Below are positions 1 to 12,900 of a stretch of 64,000 bases of DNA, piece after piece (positions within the stretch are counted from its first letter, which is position 1; each line of letters starts with the position of its first letter). A program made the translations under genes and the position numbers. The notes under the pieces are model-generated. The model worked only from the letters and a program-made list of their open reading frames with translations, was not told where the DNA came from and made no database searches. This DNA is from Achatina immaculata (Eukaryota > Mollusca > Gastropoda > Stylommatophora > Achatinidae). The stretch spans positions 22,657,642-22,721,641 of the forward strand of contig CM019715.1 in assembly GCA_009760885.1 (NCBI GenBank), given 5' to 3'.

Positions 1-49
1 AATGACTGCTGTACTCATCTGACTATGCATCATTAAATGCGACATACAT

Positions 50-1590
50 TCAATATTCTTTTATGGTGTAGAAGACTGGATCTTGAATAAGACAGCAGAA
101 ATAAAAACTATGGGCCTTGAAATGTGGAATGGGATGGATCAAGTGGACAGACAAGAAAACAAAGAAAGGAAATTGAAAAACAAAATATTGAAAATCATAA
201 AAACAAGACAATATGAGATACTTCAGGCATATTAAGAAGCAAAATACTATACCTGAAAACTCTACTAGAGGGCAAGATTGAAGCAGAGGATGACAACAAC
301 ACAGATGGGTGGACAACATCAAGAAGCATAATATTATACCTGAAGACTCTAGTAGAGGGCAAGATTGAAGCAAAAGATGACAAAACACAGATGGGTGGAC
401 AACATCAAGAAGCATAATACTATTCCTGAAGACTCTACTAGAGGGCAAGACTGAAGCAGAGGATGACAACAACACAGATGGGTGGACAACATCAAGAAGC
501 ATAATACTATACCTGAAGACTCTACTAGAGGGCAAGATTGAAGCAAAGGATGACAACAACACAGATGGGTGGACAACATCAAGAAGCATAATACTATACC
601 TGAAGACTCTACTAGAGGGCAAGATTGAAGCAAAGGATGACAACAACACAGATGGGTGGACAACATCAAGAAGCATAATACTATACCTGAAGACTCTACT
701 AGAGGGCAAGATTGAAGCAAAGGATGACAACAACACAGATGGGTGGACAACATCAAGAAGCATAATACTATACCTGAAGACTCTACTAGAGGGCAAGATT
801 GAAGCAGAGGATGACAACAACACAGATGGGTGGACAACATCAAGAAGCATATACTATACCTGAAGACTCTACTAGAGGGCAAGATTGAAGCAGAGGATGA
901 CAACAACACAGATGGGTAGACAACATCAAGAAGCATAATACTATACCTGAAGACTCTACTAGAGGGCAAGATTGAAGCAGAGGATGACAACACAGATGGG
1001 TAGACAACATCAAGAAGCATAATACTATTCCTGAAGACTCTACTAGAGGGCAAGACTGAAGCAGAGGATGACAACACAGATGGGTGGACAACATCAAGAA
1101 GCATAATACTATACCTGAAGACTCTACTAGAGGGCAAGATTGAAGCAAAGGATGACAACAACACAGATGGGTGGACAACATCAAGAAGCATAATACTATA
1201 CCTGAAGACTCTACTAGAGGGCAAGATTGAAGCAAAGGATGACAACAACACAGATGGGTGGACAACATCAAGAAGCATAATACTATACCTGAAGACTCTA
1301 CTAGAGGGCAAGACTGAAGCAGAGGATGACAACAACACAGATGGGTAGACAACATCAAGAAGCATAATACTATACCTGAAGACTCTACTAGAGGGCAAGA
1401 TTGAAGCAGAGGATGACAACAACACAGATGGGTAGACAACATCAAGAGACGGACAGGGACCAGCCTGGCCAAGTGCACCAGGAAGGCAACAGACAGAACA
1501 TACTGGAGACTCACAACAGCTAACCTTCTGCAGAGAGATGACATGAGATGATGATGATGATGATAATGATGATGCTGACGTACTTATCAT
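50..1590 (+). mobile_element. LINE ORF C-terminus split by internal tandem expansion
   Basis: Two flanks of one LINE ORF end are recognisable. At about 60-230 the frame reads LYGVEDWILNKTAE-like then MRYFRHIKKQNTI, the usual C-terminal region after the reverse transcriptase. At about 1435-1550 it resumes DNIK, AKCTRKATDRTYW and NLLQRDDM with a stop, then a (GAT)n tail at about 1549-1570. Between them lies the 87-bp array. Several frameshifts make it dead. Orientation is opposite to the host gene. Confidence 0.7.
235..1445 (+). repeat. 87-bp minisatellite, about 14 copies
   Basis: The string ACAGATGGGTGGACAACATC recurs at 301, 387, 474, 561 and 648 and on to about 1430, spacing 86-87. The unit runs from AAGAAGCATAATACTA to GACAACATC. 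Because 87 is 29 codons, long open frames appear on both strands; these are repeat artefacts. The unit corresponds to part of the LINE ORF C-terminus in which it sits. Small differences (GATT/GACT, GTGG/GTAG) distinguish copies. Confidence 0.95.
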
Positions 1591-2386
1591 TCTCACAGGT
1601 TTCACAAGCTGTGATCAGGGACAGAGAGCAAGTCCATGACTAACTCAGCTTTATCTATATCTACTTCTGAGAATCATATTCTCAGATACTTCATGTGTCA
1701 CAGGTAATATTCCTAGAGACCATTAGTTAAGCTTTCCATTATCTTTCACACAAAAACAACACCCCTTCTGACACTGAATTTCTATAAATGCAGGATGAAC
1801 TTATCACAATACTCTAATGGAATCTCAACTCTAATGAACCTACATAATGGCTGCCTGAATCACATAACAACATGAAAATTGACCGGTAAACTGCTAACAC
1901 TCCATGTAGAAGAATAATTAAAGGTCACTGAGTATGAAATCAGTAGTGATAATATGACTCTCAGAGTCTGCAAAACAGAGCTGGGAAAGACCTTAGGTCA
2001 ACTTCATTGTGATCCTTCAGGAAGAAGTTGTGCTCCTTCAGTCTGGTTAACCTAACTAGGACGGCTGTGGTTCCCATGGTGGTGGAGTGTTTGGAAGAAG
2101 CAAGTTGCTTGTGTCCGTTTCAGCTTTTTTTTTCAAGAAAGTCAGCACAACCCATGTCTCATCTTACACGATGTCTATGTTTCAACATTATCAGGATGTC
2201 AGCAGCAAGGAAATCTGAACATGAACAACATGAACAGTCACTACATGATCTCAGGATACAACTGTACTCTCCTCCAACTGTTTCTCAGGATGCTCAGTAA
2301 TGATCAAATTAAAAAAAAAAAAGAAGCATGATATCCTCTCAACAGGAGGAGCCAGGAACCCATTTTTACAGCTGAGTTAAATGTGG
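1591..2386. other. intronic sequence, nothing recognised
   Basis: AT-rich sequence in the intron after the last visible STARD3-like exon. A plus-strand open frame of about 90 codons (2028-2300) lacks recognisable motifs. I searched the minus strand for further START exons and saw none. Confidence 0.5.
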
Positions 2387-3617
2387 TACAATGGTGTCCG
2401 GTAATTAATTAGACATTTTATTCAGCCAATCAGCAGGGCCTTGGGTGGGGGAGGGGGTGGGGAGAATTCTCTGGGCCTGAAGGTTGGTGGGGATGTTACA
2501 GGGTCAATATCTCATCATTTGGTTCTGAGCTTTTACATAGTGCAGATCGCTTGCGAAGTGGACAGCTGTTTAAGCATTGCATAACGGTCAAAATGCAAAG
2601 GAGTGTCAAGCAGTGATACATAATAAAGTTAATAAAGTTTTAGATTAAACTTGAAAAATCTGTGACCAAGATGCTTGCTATGATACAGAAAGCCTATGGG
2701 AAGGATGCTTTATTGAAAGCACAAGTGTTTTGGTGGTACAAGACATTCAACGAAGGAAGAGAGAGCGTCGAGGATGAACAAAGCACAGGGCGGCCATTAA
2801 CGTCTCACACTTCCAACAATGCTGATAAGGTGAAAGCCGTTTTGGACTCTGACCAACATCTGAGTCTTAGACTGACAGCAGATCAAGCAGGACTTCCAAA
2901 ATCCATTGTGCATGAAATTGTCACGAAAGAACTGCACATGTGGAAATTGTGTACCAAATTGGTTCCTAAGGTTTTGAGTGACGAACAGAAGAGAAACTGT
3001 GTGTCAATTTCTCATGAGCGAAACTGTGGGAGGAGTGAACCTGATTTTTTGGAGAAAATGATAACCGGTGATGTGATTCTTTGAGTACAATCCGGAGATG
3101 AAAAGATGGAGCTCTGAGTGACACACTACCGAGTCTCCTCAACCAAAGAAAGGTGTTGTCCGTAAGGAGTTCGGACCACCCGGACAAATGGTCAACACAG
3201 CATTTTACCTGGAAGTGCTTAAATGGCTGAAGAAGATGGTTGCGTGTGTCTGCCCAGAGATCGCCAACACCTGGGCTCTTCACCACGACAATGCACTGAG
3301 CCATGCATTGCTGTTAGTTTCTGGTGAAACAAATCATGGCAATGCTGTGCCAACCTCCCTACAGCCTGGACTTGACCCCAGCTGATTTATTTTTATTTCC
3401 CTGGCTTAAATCAAGCTTGAAAGCCACCATTCTGAGACTGTTAATGACGTGCAAGCTGCTGACTTCCAGGTGAGCTACGATGTGTAGTAGAGCCCTTGGC
3501 AATGGTGTACTGATGCTCAAGGATGTTATTCTGAGGAATTTTAAGTATAAGTAAGTATATCTTGAACAAACTGAATTTTATGGAATCAGTCTCATTACTT
3601 ACTGGACACACCTTGTA
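2387..3617 (+). mobile_element. mariner-family transposon, decayed
   Basis: About 1.23 kb, the usual mariner size. The left end TACAATGGTGTCCGGTAATT matches the reverse complement of the right end (TACAAGGTGTGTCCAGTAAG) with few differences, so both terminal inverted repeats survive. The transposase reading frame lies between them, in the same orientation. Inserted in a host intron, antisense to the gene. Confidence 0.85.
2662..3484 (+). pseudogene. mariner transposase pseudogene
   Basis: The first 140 codons (2662-3084) show a mariner helix-turn-helix: MIQKAYGKDALLK, FNEGRESVEDEQSTGRP, then LTADQAGLPKSIVHEI and KLVPKVLSDEQKRN, and DFLEKMITGD where the first catalytic Asp is expected. After a frameshift the rest is recognisable at 3188-3300 (FYLEVLKWLKK, ALHHDNALSHA with the second Asp in HHDN) and in fragments to about 3480 (DPADLFLFP-like). 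Frameshifts and stops exclude activity. The N-terminus normally upstream of MIQKAYG is partly lost. Confidence 0.85.
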
Positions 3618-3706
3618 CTTCCTGAAGGAATTGAACCACTGACCATCATCATAAGAGACAAATGCGCTAAACACTTCATTACTGATACAATGAACACTGA
3701 TGTGGT

Positions 3707-3815
3707 GTTATTTTGTTACTAAAGATCTATGTATCACAGCCGCATTATTTTGTTACTAAAGATCTATGTATCATAGCCACGTTATTTTGTTACTAAAGAT
3801 CTATATATCATAGCC
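3707..3815 (+). repeat. 37-bp tandem triplication
   Basis: TTATTTTGTTACTAAAGATC starts at 3708, 3745 and 3782. Three near-identical copies, each ending ATCATAGCC or ATCACAGCC. Intronic. Confidence 0.9.
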
Positions 3816-3870
3816 TAAGCGTTGAGAAGTCATACAAAATATAATATTCTGTTGGAATGTTTCATTTTAC

Positions 3871-3966
3871 CCTGGATGCCTTAATGGCTGAATTCCACGA
3901 TGGGTGTTCCTCTGGCCTGAAGGTCATCTCGTCAAAAAGATGCTTTGGTGGAATGTCTACCACAGT
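3871..3966 (-). CDS. STARD3: STARD3-like exon: second START exon
   Basis: 96 bp, 32 codons, phase 0 at both ends; acceptor ACATCCAG, donor CAGG|GTAAAA. It encodes TVVDIPPKHLFDEM followed by TFRPEEHPSWNSAIKASR. VVD-PP-LF and the EE-P-WN motif are typical of the strand-helix segment after the first START strands. Joined to the previous exon it reads LYRLK-TVVDIPP. It is the last exon in the window; I found no later START exon in 1-3870, so the remaining roughly 130 residues lie to the left. Confidence 0.9.
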
Positions 3967-6900
3967 CTGGATGTGGGGTGTGCAGGAAAGAGATAACATT
4001 AAATGACTATCAACATTCAGGTACATCAAAATCAAGTTACATGAAAAAGACTATATAAAATAAAAATCAACATTCAAGTACATCACAGTCAAGATGTATG
4101 AGTTACATGAAAAAAGACTACATGAAACAAAAATCAACATTCAAGTACATCACAGCGTGAGTTACAGGAAGAAGACCACATCAAAGTCAGGGATCCACAA
4201 GTGATCTGGGTTGCACAACCAAGTGAAAGTTCATTAGTAAACAGCCGGTCTTGACTAAAACAACAGCCAAAAACATGTGCCAAAATGGTCCCCAGACTCC
4301 TGAACACACTCTACAGATCTGCATCAGAGAGCCAAGGTATGGCCCCCAAAAGAGAAGTATTAAGATAAATCTAGGGTTCCTACAAAGACCTGCTGACAGC
4401 AAAATTCATGGAGGCAACCTGACTCCTTATTTAGAAAGCTGAGCGTATGAAACTGAACACCGAAGAAGAAGAAAACAAAACAAAACACAATTGAGAATTC
4501 AGAGTCTGAGAGTTACTATTTGATGCCACACCTTCCTCTTTTCCTTATCCAAGACGCTTCACACTTTGAATGAAACACGATCTTATCCGATTCCTGGGTT
4601 CGAATCGTTAATAAACTGAAGAAAATATGTTCGAACGTCTGGTACTTGCTCACCTTCAGTCTGTACAGTTTCCCAATTCCCTTGATCTTCTTGCTGTGCA
4701 CGATGCCTGACTGCTCATCAGCGCCAGATTCGTGTTTCCAGTCTGTCTCGGGGCTAATGAAATAGTTCCACAGCACCTCTGAGGAGTGTCTGGCAAGTCT
4801 TACGTAGTCCTCCTGATACCCATACAATCAAAAGATTGTTGTAGTATTTTTCTTTTCATCACACAATCAAAGCAAGCACATACAACCACAAGCATATTAG
4901 ACTCACTGTCTAAACAAATCTGTTCAAATTACAATCAATAACTAATAATACATTCATTCATTCATTCATTTGCATGTCCCTTGCGGAACTTTGCCTCCCA
5001 AACAGCACTCCTGTAGGCCTCTCGGTTGTGAGCAAGATGGCCTGCTGCTGTTGCATCCATTTCCAGATCGTCAATGATGTCTTCCAGCCATCTTCGTCTT
5101 GGTCTTCCTCTTTTTCTTTTTCCCATTATGTATCCTTCCAATACGGTCTTCTCTAAATTATCATGACGTTTAATGTGTCCAAAATATTTCAGTTTTCTCT
5201 CTTTAATCCTCTTCACTAGCCAGCCTTCTTCAATATTAAGCTCTTGCAGTATAGATATATTTGTTCTTTTTTGTGTCCACGATATTTGGAGAACTCTTCT
5301 GTAGCATTTACACTCAAAGGCATTTATGTATTTCTCAGCTGTTTTGTTAAGTGTCCAGGTCTCACAGGCATATGTTGCTATGGGAAAGATGCATGCCCTT
5401 AAAAATCTTATTTTTGTGGTTCTGTCTGCTCCTCTCCACAGACTCTTTATTTGTTTTACTTTCTGAAGAGCGATAGATGTCCTCCTTTTAATTTCCCTCA
5501 TTGTATCTCCATTATTAGTTAGTATCGATCCAAGATATTCAAAACTCTCCACTTCTTCCAGTTTTTCCTCATTGATACATATTTCAGTTGCCTTGTTTGT
5601 TTTGTCAGTTGTCATCAATTTAGTTTTCTTTGCATTAAGATAGAGGTTCTGCTCTTCGCTGTTCTTGCGGACTGACATAATTAGTTTTTCCATTCCTTTT
5701 TGTGTTGTGGACAGCAATACTGTGTCATCAGCATATCTAATCTCTGGTATTTCATAACCTCCAATTGTTATGGCATCGTAATATTCTTTGTCTACATCTT
5801 CTCTAACATTCCTCATTATATTTTCAGTATACAAGTTAAATAAGTAGGGTGACAATATGCACCCCTGACGGACCCCTTGTTTTATGTCAAACCAACTTGT
5901 TGTTTCACCATTTATTCTTAATGCTGCTTGTTGGTCTAGATACAGCAGTGATTTGTATCAAATGTGTTGGAAATCCCATTTTTTCCATTATTTCCCAAAG
6001 TTTCTGGTGTTGTACACAATCAAATGCCTTTGAGTAGTCTATAAAGGATAAATATAGATTCACATTAAACTCTCTGCATTTCTCTATTATTAATCTTAGA
6101 TTGAATATATGATCTCTTGATCCTCTTCCTTGCCTGAAACCAGCTTGGACCATATTGACTTCTTCTTCTATTTTCTTTCGAAGTCTACCCATTACGATTT
6201 TTAACAGAATTTTACTGGCATGGTTACCCTTTTTTGGCAGTGGTATGAATACAGTTCTTTTCCATTCTTTTGGCCAAACACCTGAATGCCATATCTTTTT
6301 ACATAGTGCATGATAGATTGTTGCACACTCCTTTCCTCCTGCTATAATAAATTCAGCTGTTATCTCATCACATCCTGGTGATTTACCATTTTTCAGATTC
6401 TTTATTGCCCATAAAACTTCTTCCATTGTTGGTTCGGGTTCTTTCTCCTCCAATAATAATTCACACTGTTGACTTCTGCTTCCACAGTCGGTTGTTTCAT
6501 ACATCCTTTTGCAATATTCCTTCCATCTTTCTAGAATTTCCTCTGTCTCTGTCAGGGTATTCCCCATCTCATCACAAATTACATTTAGCTTAGGTGTGAC
6601 ATTTCTCGTCAATGTCTTCATTTCTTTAAACATTTCACTATCTCTTCCACACTTCTGATATTCTTCTATTCTTTCACAACAATCTTGTATGTATTGTTTT
6701 TTGTCTTTTCTTATGTTTCTTCGTACTTCTTTTGTTAAAGTTTTATATTTATCTTTGTTGTTGTTTGTCACTTTCCATTGCGTCTTCATTTCTCTACATT
6801 GTTTTATCAGTTCTAGTGTACCTGCTGTGATCCATCTATTCTTTTGTGTTTTCTTTACTGGAACCATGTCTTTAGCTGTTGTTACTAAGATATCTTTGGC

Positions 6901-9900
6901 CTGCATAGCCAATTCATCTGGTGTCATCTCCTCCTGTACAGCCATCAGGATTTCGAAACGGTTCTTCACTTCTATACCGTATTGCTCTGGTATATTTGTA
7001 AGGTCAAAGTGGAGTGGTCTTGATCCCGTAACTATCTTTTTCATCTTTATCTTCATGTCTGCTATTAATAACTCATGGTCCGTGTCACAATCAGCACCTG
7101 GTAAAGTTTTTGCTGATGTTATGCTTGACCTCCACCTTCTCTGCACTAAAATGTAATCTATTTGATTCCTGGTTTTCCCATCAGGTGATGTCCATGTGTA
7201 AAGTCTTCTTGGATGTTGTTTAAAAAGTGTGTTAGCGATCATTAGCTCATTTTCCATGCAAAACGCCATTAGATTGTCACCTGCCTCATTTCTATGTCCT
7301 ATGCTAAATTTCCCTACAACATGTTCTTCATCTTCTGCTCTTTCTGTACCAATTTTTGCATTAAAATCCCCCATTATTAATACAATATCATTTTTCCGTA
7401 CCTGGTCTATTGTCGTTTGCAGTGTGTTATAAAAGTTTTCTACTTCCTCTTCTTCTGCTGCTGATGTAGGTGCATATATCTGGATGATTGTTACATTTCT
7501 AGGAATGCCCTTAAGTCTGATTGTTAGGATTCTATCACTTACTGGACTGTAGCCTAGTAATGCTTTTGATGTTGATTTGTCCAAATAAAAAGCCACTCCA
7601 TTCTTTCCTCCTACTTCTCCACCAAAGTATATAAAGATATTATCATTCTCGCTCTTAAAGTGTCCTGATCCTTTCCATCGATGTTCGCAGATTCCCAAAA
7701 TGTGTATCCCCGTTCTTTTCATCTCGTCACTTATTACTTGATATTTTCCCTCATACATGCTTCCTACATTCCATGTTCCTACTCTTATTTTTCTTTTTAG
7801 TTTGATACAGGGGTTTTCCTTGGTAACACCGTCAGGATTTTGTCCATCATCACAATTACTAGTACTGACCTCTGCCTCACACTCTTCCCCGGTGTTAAAA
7901 TTAGATCTATCTGGCCTGGAGGCGTCACCACCAGATCTTTTTCCTAATTGACTTTCCATGATTGCTGCTTGGGTTTCTTGGTATGTTTCCAGAAGATAGT
8001 TTACCATTGCTTTCCTTCCGGGCAGTGACTGTACTAGTCAGTGATCGTAGCCATTGTCCCTACATTGAGATCATCTGCCTACCATCATAGAATGGTGACC
8101 ATAACCAACATTATCTGTCAGCTGCTCTCCCATTCCATCCACCACCTGCTCCCATGGCTTCACGTCACCCTGATCGGGGGGCTATACGGGTACTCCACCT
8201 TGCCCAACATACAAAATAATAATCATAAATGTACATATGTAACATATCTCAATAGAAAATGACATCTAGTGAACGATGCTAAATTTAGGCAAAACATTAT
8301 GTATTAAGTATCTTGCGCATCTGAAAGTATTAAAGTATGTACAAATTTTTCTACAGACCACATATATTTTAATTAATAGATCAATACATGTTTCCTACAG
8401 TCATGTCCGTGGACACATACATACAGCACTTTCTGGATATAAAGGTAGACTGAGGAGTATAGTTCTGTTTACAAAAGACAGAAATAGTGAGGAAAGAGGA
8501 CAGGAGCAAGAGCAGCAGAAAGCAAGACAAGCAGTAAAAAATGAAGAACATACAACAATCCAATATTTTGCCAAAAGCCTTTTCCAAGGATCACATACAA
8601 AAACAACATGAAAAAGATTAAACATCTACCTAACCTACATCCATCTGGGCGCATTTTGTGCCCATCTTTCTTGCAAAAGAGGATTTTAAAAAAAGCTAAA
8701 TGATTAATTTTTTCCTCACAAGCAAGTGATAATTACTAACAAAAACCACATGATCCATTTTTTAAAAACCGTTTACCTTACCTCACCTGAAGTGCAGGCA
8801 ATAAAATCAAAAGAACCTACTAATCTTTTCCCTCTCACTATTTGATGTAGTGGAGTCATACAGTCAAGACATATTACTTGCCTGGCTGGTCACTGAACGG
8901 TGGGAAGGAGTGTGGTGGCCTTCCTGCTCCGTGTCTGATCCTAAGGAAAGCACACAGAGTAAGTGAGATTAATCACATGAAAGAAGTGACATGAAATGTC
9001 TGACCCTAAGGAAAGCACACAGAGTAAGTGAGATTAATCACATGAAAGAAGTGACATGAAATGTCTGACCCTAAGGAAAGCATACAGAGTAAGTGAGACA
9101 TAATTACGCTGAAACAAGTGACAAGAAATGTCCAACCCTAAGGAAAGCACACAGAGTAAGTGAGATTAATCACATGAAAGAAGTGACATGAAATGTCTGA
9201 CCCTAAGGAAAGCACACAGAGTAAGTGAGACATAATTACGCTGAAACAAGTGACAAGAAATGTCCAACCCTAAGGAAAGCACACAGAGTAAGTGAGATAT
9301 AATCACACTGAAAGAAGTGACAAGATATGTCTGACCCTAAGGAAAGCACACAGAGTAAGTGAGATTAATCACACTGAAAGAAGTGACAAGAACTGTCCAA
9401 CCCTAAGGAAAGCATACAGAGTAAGTGAGATTAATCACACTGAAAGAAGTGACAAGATATGTCTGACCCTAAGGAAAGCACACAGAGTAAGTGAGACATA
9501 ATAACGCTGAAACAAGTGACAAGAAATGTCCAACCCTAAGGAAAGCACACAGAGTAAGTGAGATTAATCACACTGAAAGAAGTGACAAGATATGTCTGAC
9601 CCTAAGGAAAGCACACAGAGTAAGTGAGACATAATAACGCTGAAACAAGTGACAAGAAATGTCCAACCCTAAGGAAAGCACACAGAGTAAGTGAGATATA
9701 ATCACATGAAAGAAGTGACATGAAATGTCTGACCCTAAGGAAAGCACACAGTTTCTCTCATCTCTTGTGCATACATCATTTTAATTTTCTCTTCCATTCT
9801 TTCTACATGCCTCAGTCAGGGTAGTTTGTTCAGTTTCAAGAGATTTATAATTCACTGGGATTTAAATAAGCTGTTCAGTTCAGTGTTTTTTCTAGCTCTC

Positions 9901-12900
9901 CATTCTCCATCATTGGTATCCTTTATGGGCCCAAAGACTCTTTTTAGGATCTTGTTCTCAAAGATCTGCAACTGTTACTTTATCTGATCAGCAGCATTTA
10001 TTTAGAAAAAGTGTAAAAATATCACCATATTCTGTATTCCCCCCCCCCCATCCCCCATGTACACTGTTTTCTTAAAGTGGCCAAATGTGCAATATAGGAG
10101 GTTTCTGACTTTAACAAAGTCAATATTTCTGCTGTCAAGGTAATAAGACTTGATGAAACCCCACAAATAAATCTATCAGTTGATGTTTTTGGGTTAAATA
10201 GTGAAGTATGCAAGAAAAGTAGGCACACCTGCAGACAAAGCATAATTTTTCCAGGTTAACACTGCCTGCTTTTTACTTTCATTGTGCAAAAGCCTCGCTG
10301 TTTCCAATTACTGATTGCTAGACAACTTTAAACACGGCAACAATTATTAAATACAAAAAAGCTACAAATTCCTTCGAGGGACTGATTTCCACAACAAAAA
10401 AGATCACAGGTCAAAGCCAGTGGATTATGTGGAGAAAATCTTCACAGAGAGCTCCAAATTGCAGGAAGCAGAATGTGAGAATAGATATGCTCAATATCAG
10501 GTCACATGGATAAGCTTTTGTGACTTCTTTTTGTGTATGATGACTGAGGACGCATTCTCCTACCACTCTCGCCCCACTTCCCCAGCCCCAGAAACAGCAA
10601 TGCTTTTAGAGTTAGAAGGCCGTACAGCAGGTAGATATAGGTTGGCCGGCTCTGCCATCAACACGGATGGACAGTCACTGAGTCCAGCTGATAACACGCT
10701 CAAAGAGACAGGCAGAGTGGAGGACTTCAAGAGCAGCAAATCCACATCGCTGCTTAGACAGAGAGCTGGGAGTACAGACTGGCACGGCCAGGAATGAGAA
10801 GCATACTGGGCATGTGAGGGGACTCATCAACCAACACAGGGTGGCCACTATTGGCCGCAGGACACCAATGGATGTGTTGAGGGGGGGGGGGGAATCTGAG
10901 CATCCATGGACATGCCCTGAGTGCAATGATGTTGACCCAAACCATAAACAGCAGGTGGTTGTCAGCCAAGCATTGTTTTACTGAGTAATTTCTCTCCTGG
11001 AAGATTCTGTCACTATTCGATTGCCATAATCATCCAAAGTAGCAGTAAAGTATCCTAACATAGAAGCAGTATACAAAGTTGCAAGTAAAACACACTGAAG
11101 TCCTCCTGTATTGTATAACCCAGTGGCTCCCAATTAAAAGAAGTCTGTGGACCCCTTTTTGTTGCCACTGATCCACCTATTTTTGGAAAAGTTTCATATC
11201 TCCATGGTAACTATGTGCTTGAAATGCAAAAGTTTGGGTTTTTTTTAAAGAAAATGTGGGTAACCAATAATGAGTAAACACTACATTAAATAAAAAAAAA
11301 CAAAAAACAAAAATGCAGTATATATTTGGTGAATTTTCCAAAATGACAATAACGTGGTTAAGAAAAAGACAGCAATTAACATTCCTACTTGTTCTGACAA
11401 ATGAACAGAATATGAAATATGTGACAGATAACCAATCTAAAATATGGCAAGAAAAATCATGCCTCTTTTTTATTCCAAACAGTTGCTTTCACATCATAAA
11501 AAAAAAAGAGTTCTTTCCCTCGCACAAGATTTGCCTACACATCGGCTGTTGACCATTTCGCAGTGAAAAGAAAACAAAATTAAAAAAGGACCTTGAGTTT
11601 TTGTCACTGACCCCCACAGCAGGGTCCGCAGATCACCAGTTGGGAACCACTGGTATAATCCATAATCTTCAGTCTACATACAAGACAGTGCCTATAAGAA
11701 CTACTACTTTGATTCTAGCTTAATGAAGAAAACATCAAACTTGATGACAGTGTTTTATGAACATTTTTACAAACAGAAGAAGCTGCTAGAAACACTTCTT
11801 CTATTTTCAATTTTAAAAAATATCACTCAGAAAAAAGGGACATTTTTGTGTCTACTTCACATACATGAAGCACTAAAACTTACCAAGGTTGGTGCATTAG
11901 TCTGCCCAAAGTATGCAGTGTAACAGAATAGCAACTGTCTGTCATTTTTATTTCTGATTATTGGAAGATAAGCCCTTGTAGAAAAACAATATCTTTTTTT
12001 TTTTGGACCACAATCTTGGGCAAATATATCTGGGAGACAGGCTGTTGGCCATGCAACATATTCCCTAATCCAGTACTGATGGAACAGCAAAACCAATGCT
12101 TTTTTGCCATATCAATGCAACAATACACACATTTGACTGCCTTTAAAACTCCCAACTCTCAATTTTTCTTACAATGTGTTCATCTATAGATCCATGTCTT
12201 TGGATATTGATCAGGAAAGCAACAGCCCTACAGTATGTCTATCCATCCATGTCCTTGGATATTGATCAGGAAAGCAACAACCCTACAGTCTATCCATCCA
12301 TGTCCTTGGACACTGATCAAGAAAGCAACAGCCCTACAGTACTTGGACACTGATCAAGAAAGCAACAACTCACAAGACCTCTGGGAGTCATGACCCAGAG
12401 GGGCCCACCCCCCTTGGGGTGTCAGGAGTTTAAAGGGCCGAAGCACTTGTCTGAGGGGGGGTACTTCCTCTGATGATCTGAAGGAGTTGTGTTGTTGTTC
12501 CGCTCTCTACGGTAGAGAGTTTCCTGCATGCATATCTATCTATCCATGTCCTTGGACACTGATCAAGAAAGCAACAGCCCTACAGTATATCTATCTATCC
12601 ATGTCCTTGGACACTGATCAAGAAAGCAACAGCCCTACAGTATGTCCATCCATTCATGTCCTTGGACACTGATCAAGAAAGCAACAGCCCTACAGTATGT
12701 CCATCCATTCATGTCCTTTGACACTGATCAAGAAAGCAACAGCCCTACAGTATGTCTATCCATCCATGTCCTTTGACACCGATCAGGAAAGCAACAGCCC
12801 TACAATATGTCCATCCATCCATGTCCTTGGACACTGATCAAGAAAGCAACAGCCCTACACTATGTCTATCCATCCATGTCCTTGGACACTGATCAAGAAA

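Noticed and set aside
50..1605. Long minus-strand ORFs (up to 418 codons) with 29-residue repeats
   Set aside because: Product of an 87-bp tandem array inside a dead LINE; no start, splice or domain evidence.
2028..2300. 90-codon plus ORF
   Set aside because: No recognised motif; not a START exon on either strand.
4940..8220. Target duplication of the longest RTE copy
   Set aside because: AATAATAC / AATAATCA-like AT-rich similarity is too weak to call.
8941..9750. CRISPR-like regular repeats here and in other arrays
   Set aside because: Direct tandem repeats without spacers, in an animal-type genome; these are minisatellites.
10420..10797. 125-codon plus ORF
   Set aside because: No domain or splice support, and opposite to the host gene inside its intron.
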